Origin: SpSt-333 sp964371615
GTDB taxonomy: Bacteria > Bacteroidota > Ignavibacteria > UBA10030 > UBA8401
Assembly: GCA_964371615.1 (NCBI GenBank)
Contig: CAYJMS010000006.1
Location: forward strand, 1-64,000
DNA: 64,000 bases
Direction: 5' to 3'
The notes beneath the pieces are model-generated. The model saw only the letters and a list, made by a program, of their open reading frames with translations, was not told the DNA's origin and made no database searches. Of this stretch, positions 61,822 to 64,000 are shown in pieces. A program made the position numbers and the translations under genes. How positions within the stretch are numbered: the first letter of the stretch is position 1; each line of letters begins with the position of its first letter.

Positions 61822-62235
61822 ATGAAGTCCATAGGGATCAAAAAGTTGTATTATTCGATCAGTGAGGTAGCCAAGATCACCGATCTGGAACAATACGTCC
61901 TGCGCTATTGGGAGTCCGAATTCGAGCAATTAAAGCCGCAAAAAAACCGGGCGGGCAACAGGGTCTATACCAATAAGGACATTAAATTAATCCTTCACAT
62001 CAAGAAACTTTTGCGGGAAGAACGGTACACGATCGAAGGGGCGAAACAGGTATTGCACACATTTGTAGTGGACGAATCCGGTGAACAGACAGTTCTGCCG
62101 TTCGGCGAGCCGACAAGCGAAAGCACGAAGCCGGTGTTGCAAACCCCCGTTGTAAAAATTACAGACCAAAAACTGAAGGAAGATTTGCGGGAGATAAAAA
62201 CAGTTCTGGAAGATCTTCTTGTAAAGATTGATTGA
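61822..62235 (+). CDS. MerR family transcriptional regulator
   Basis: 137 residues. The N-terminal winged helix (about 8-75) contains YYSISEVAKITDLEQYVLRYWE and KNRAGNRVYTNKDI, the MerR HTH pattern, followed by a short coiled-coil and a Pro/Thr-rich tail with a final helix LKEDLREIKTVLEDLLVKI. Short MerR proteins of this type without effector domains are common near ribosomal and cell-wall genes; the effector is unknown. AGAGG lies before the ATG. Also matches the MlrA/CarA-like N-terminal DNA-binding group. Confidence 0.9.
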   Translation: MKSIGIKKLYYSISEVAKITDLEQYVLRYWESEFEQLKPQKNRAGNRVYTNKDIKLILHIKKLLREERYTIEGAKQVLHTFVVDESGEQTVLPFGEPTSESTKPVLQTPVVKITDQKLKEDLREIKTVLEDLLVKID

Positions 62236-62251
62236 ACAATGTGAGGTGCAT

Positions 62252-62287
62252 AAAAAAAAGTCTCTGCAGAAACAGAGACTTTTTTTA
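62252..62287. terminator. bidirectional terminator between MerR gene and tRNA-Pro
   Basis: AGTCTCTG (62259-62266) and CAGAGACT (62273-62280) form an eight-pair stem, with eight A on the left and about eight T on the right. It can end the merR transcript and the oppositely directed tRNA transcript. Confidence 0.9.
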
Positions 62288-62294
62288 TTCCATG

Positions 62295-62369
62295 TCGGAA
62301 CGGCGGGATTCGAACCCGCGACCCCTACCACCCCAAGGTAGTGCGCTAGCCGGGCTGCGCTACGTTCCG
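62295..62369 (-). tRNA. tRNA-Pro (anticodon GGG)
   Basis: 75 bases on the - strand. Acceptor CGGAACG/CGTTCCG, D-arm, anticodon stem CTACC/GGTAG around TTGGGGT with anticodon GGG, T-arm GCGGGTTCGAATCCCGC and discriminator A. The CCA end is not encoded. Confidence 0.93.
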
Positions 62370-62419
62370 AAGACGCAATGAATTTACGAAAAAGTTGTCA
62401 GAAAAAAAATCTGAATATC

Positions 62420-63145
62420 ATGAAAAACTCCATTCTCCTTCTTATCTCACTTTTCCTTTTTCCCCTTGTTTCGAAGACACAAGTCATTCAGGCCGAAAAA
62501 ATCATACTATCTGTCTCAAAGGATTGGAAGAGCAACGAAGGGACTCTATATCTCTTTGAAAAAACCAGCACGGGATGGGGAAAAGCGATTTTTTCAGCGG
62601 GAGTGCATTACGGTTCCGAGGGAATGGCATGGGGCACAGGACTGCATCCGGAGGAGTTCAATTTCGACAAAAAGAAAGAGGGCGACAAACGATCTCCGGC
62701 GGGGATTTTTTCTATCGGTACACTCTATGGACTCGATCCGACACCGCCGAAAGGTGTCCGGTATCCATATCAACAAATATCCGACCGAACGCGATGCATC
62801 GATGATGCCAAATCTTCCTTCTATAATACCATAGTGGAAGAAGATAGTGCGAACAAACAGTGGAAAAGTTCCGAGCACATGGCGAAGGTCCGGCCGGATT
62901 ATAAATACGTACTCGTTATCAATCATAATGCATTAAATGAATCCGGCAGCGGCAGTTGCATTTTTCTTCACATTGTGAATGTGCCCACTACCGGATGCAC
63001 GTCAATGGACGAAACGACGATGATTGAACTTCTCCGTTGGCTCGATCCGGAGAAGCAGACGGTTATTGTCCAATTACCCCATCCGGAATATCTCCGGCTT
63101 CGGACCGCCTGGGGACTTCCCGCGATACCGGAGAGTATGCCGTGA
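62420..63145 (+). CDS. L,D-transpeptidase (YkuD) family protein, exported
   Basis: 241 residues from the ATG at 62420; an in-frame ATG at 62378 would put 14 charged residues before the signal peptide. Signal about 1-20 (PLVSKTQ). DKRSPAGIFSIG is the typical YkuD substrate-loop start and the active-site block is CIFLHIVNVPTTGCTSM with the catalytic Cys in TGCTS preceded by His. These enzymes crosslink peptidoglycan or attach proteins to it. The stop overlaps the next gene. Confidence 0.88.
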   Translation: MKNSILLLISLFLFPLVSKTQVIQAEKIILSVSKDWKSNEGTLYLFEKTSTGWGKAIFSAGVHYGSEGMAWGTGLHPEEFNFDKKKEGDKRSPAGIFSIGTLYGLDPTPPKGVRYPYQQISDRTRCIDDAKSSFYNTIVEEDSANKQWKSSEHMAKVRPDYKYVLVINHNALNESGSGSCIFLHIVNVPTTGCTSMDETTMIELLRWLDPEKQTVIVQLPHPEYLRLRTAWGLPAIPESMP

Positions 63146-64000
63146 ATAAAACGAAGATTGTCATCGGCGTATTCGTATCGCTGTGTGCCATTGCTGTTGT
63201 GCTGTTCTTTTCCTTCCGCTATCTGTTGACAAAATCATTTCCCGAATACGACGGAACACTCACCGCTGCGGGTCTTCATGACGAGGTGACAATCTACCGG
63301 ACGGAGTTTGGCATTCCCCATATCATTGCGAACAATACCCATGACCTCTTCTTCGCACAGGGATATGTTCATGCCCAGGACCGATTATGGCAGATGGATA
63401 TCGCCCGGCGGGCCGGAGAAGGGAGGCTTTCAGAGGTTCTCGGTACTGCGACGATACCATTCGACCGGATGCTAAAGACTATCGGCTTTAAAAAGATTGC
63501 GGAGCAACTCGAGACACAACTCCATCCGCAATCAATGGAAATATTACGGGCGTACAGCGACGGTGTAAACGAATTTATCAGAAGCCATAAAGGGAAATAT
63601 CCGATCGAGTTCGATATGCTGAATTATGAACCGGAGGAATGGACTCCGGCGCACAGCCTGATGATTGCGCGACTGATGGCATGGGAGTTGAATATCTCCT
63701 GGCATGTGGATGTGGTATTGGGAGAACTTGTTGCAACTTTGGGAGTGGAGAAGGCGCGCCAGGTATTTCCGACATATCCGGAGAATGGTCCCGTCATTGC
63801 GGCGAATGTTTTTTCGAAAGAGAGACTCACGGCATTGCGTTCATTTACCGATGCCCAGACGGCATTCAAACAGTTCTTTGGAACGGGAGGGACTCACATC
63901 GGCAGCAATGCGTGGGCGGTGTCGCCGTCGCGGTCGGCAAGCGGGAAAGCGATGCTGGCGAACGATCCGCATCTGGGACTCGGTCTCCCCGCGAAGTGGT
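63142..64000 (+). CDS. penicillin acylase family protein (partial, cut by window end)
   Basis: About 286 residues are visible before the window ends. GTG start overlapping the previous stop. An N-terminal membrane segment (about 5-27) leads to the alpha-chain with YRTEFGIPHIIANN and FAQGYVHAQDRLWQMDIARR, both standard. At about residue 254 GSNAWAVSPSRSASG gives the autoprocessing site; the Ser after Gly becomes the N-terminal nucleophile of the beta chain, as DPHLGL follows. Hydrolyses amide bonds (acyl-homoserine lactones, beta-lactams or other amides); substrate not known. Confidence 0.93.
   Translation, partial: MNKTKIVIGVFVSLCAIAVVLFFSFRYLLTKSFPEYDGTLTAAGLHDEVTIYRTEFGIPHIIANNTHDLFFAQGYVHAQDRLWQMDIARRAGEGRLSEVLGTATIPFDRMLKTIGFKKIAEQLETQLHPQSMEILRAYSDGVNEFIRSHKGKYPIEFDMLNYEPEEWTPAHSLMIARLMAWELNISWHVDVVLGELVATLGVEKARQVFPTYPENGPVIAANVFSKERLTALRSFTDAQTAFKQFFGTGGTHIGSNAWAVSPSRSASGKAMLANDPHLGLGLPAKW

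Overview
The window reads as a continuous chromosomal segment of a Gram-negative (diderm) bacterium of roughly 50% GC, most likely from the Bacteroidota/Chlorobiota/Ignavibacteriota side of the FCB group. This is inferred from the gene mix: Kdo and Lpt lipopolysaccharide genes, LolA, an OmpP1/FadL porin, a TonB-dependent receptor with a carboxypeptidase-regulatory-like N-terminus, a BatA-type VWA protein and ATP-dependent PEP carboxykinase. Shine-Dalgarno-like purine stretches precede many starts and an hrcA-grpE-dnaJ operon is present, both of which fit Chlorobi/Ignavibacteria better than classical Bacteroidetes. No phage, transposase, plasmid or CRISPR array was seen. Species cannot be named from the sequence alone.

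Layout. 1-669: 3' end of an rRNA operon (23S, 5S, terminator). 804-3732: GDP-sugar operon (rmd-like, gmd, fcl). 3733-4569: tRNA-Ala with a duplicated 3' end, the small SRP RNA and a structured leader in front of an RNase G/E gene. 4570-16779: a dense + strand run with RNase G/E, transaldolase, gcvT, a ComB-like phosphatase, ftsK, lolA, a flippase-like membrane protein, an OMP, cyclophilin, holA and a kinase/DUF92 fusion. 16841-21293: kdsA-kdsD-lptC-ostA/lptA-lptB, that is, Kdo synthesis and LPS export. 21312-21756: a four-helix-bundle (S23/IVP) gene between inverted repeats. 21785-27097: aroF-type DAHP synthase, tyrA, an aminotransferase and pckA. 27302-34074: a - strand block with an FmdB zinc ribbon, an aminotransferase, coaD, rsmD, a PilM-like protein, an HhH protein, dnaJ, grpE and hrcA. 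34221-38638: a receiver protein, tRNA-Gln, hflX and a BatA-like protein.

38796-46465 is the most interesting region. It holds an NtrC-family sigma-54 activator (39077) and a PAS sensor kinase (43328). Between them are two divergent sigma-54 promoters that I recognise by eye: a full consensus match in front of a ferritin-like DUF2202 lipoprotein, and a one-mismatch site in front of small secreted proteins with DxDGDG motifs and an outer-membrane barrel. A perfect inverted repeat that could be the activator site lies between the promoters. A cation diffusion facilitator gene follows. The layout resembles the E. coli Zra envelope/metal-stress system but with different effectors.

46569-64000: FadL-type porin, a lipoprotein, a TonB-dependent receptor, a TPR protein, two small membrane proteins, an orphan sensor kinase, purA, an ECF sigma factor with a toast-rack protein, a CHAT-domain lipoprotein that appears to lack the protease dyad and any canonical start upstream of its signal peptide, a barrel-like OMP, a MerR regulator, tRNA-Pro, an L,D-transpeptidase and a penicillin-acylase-family gene cut by the window end.
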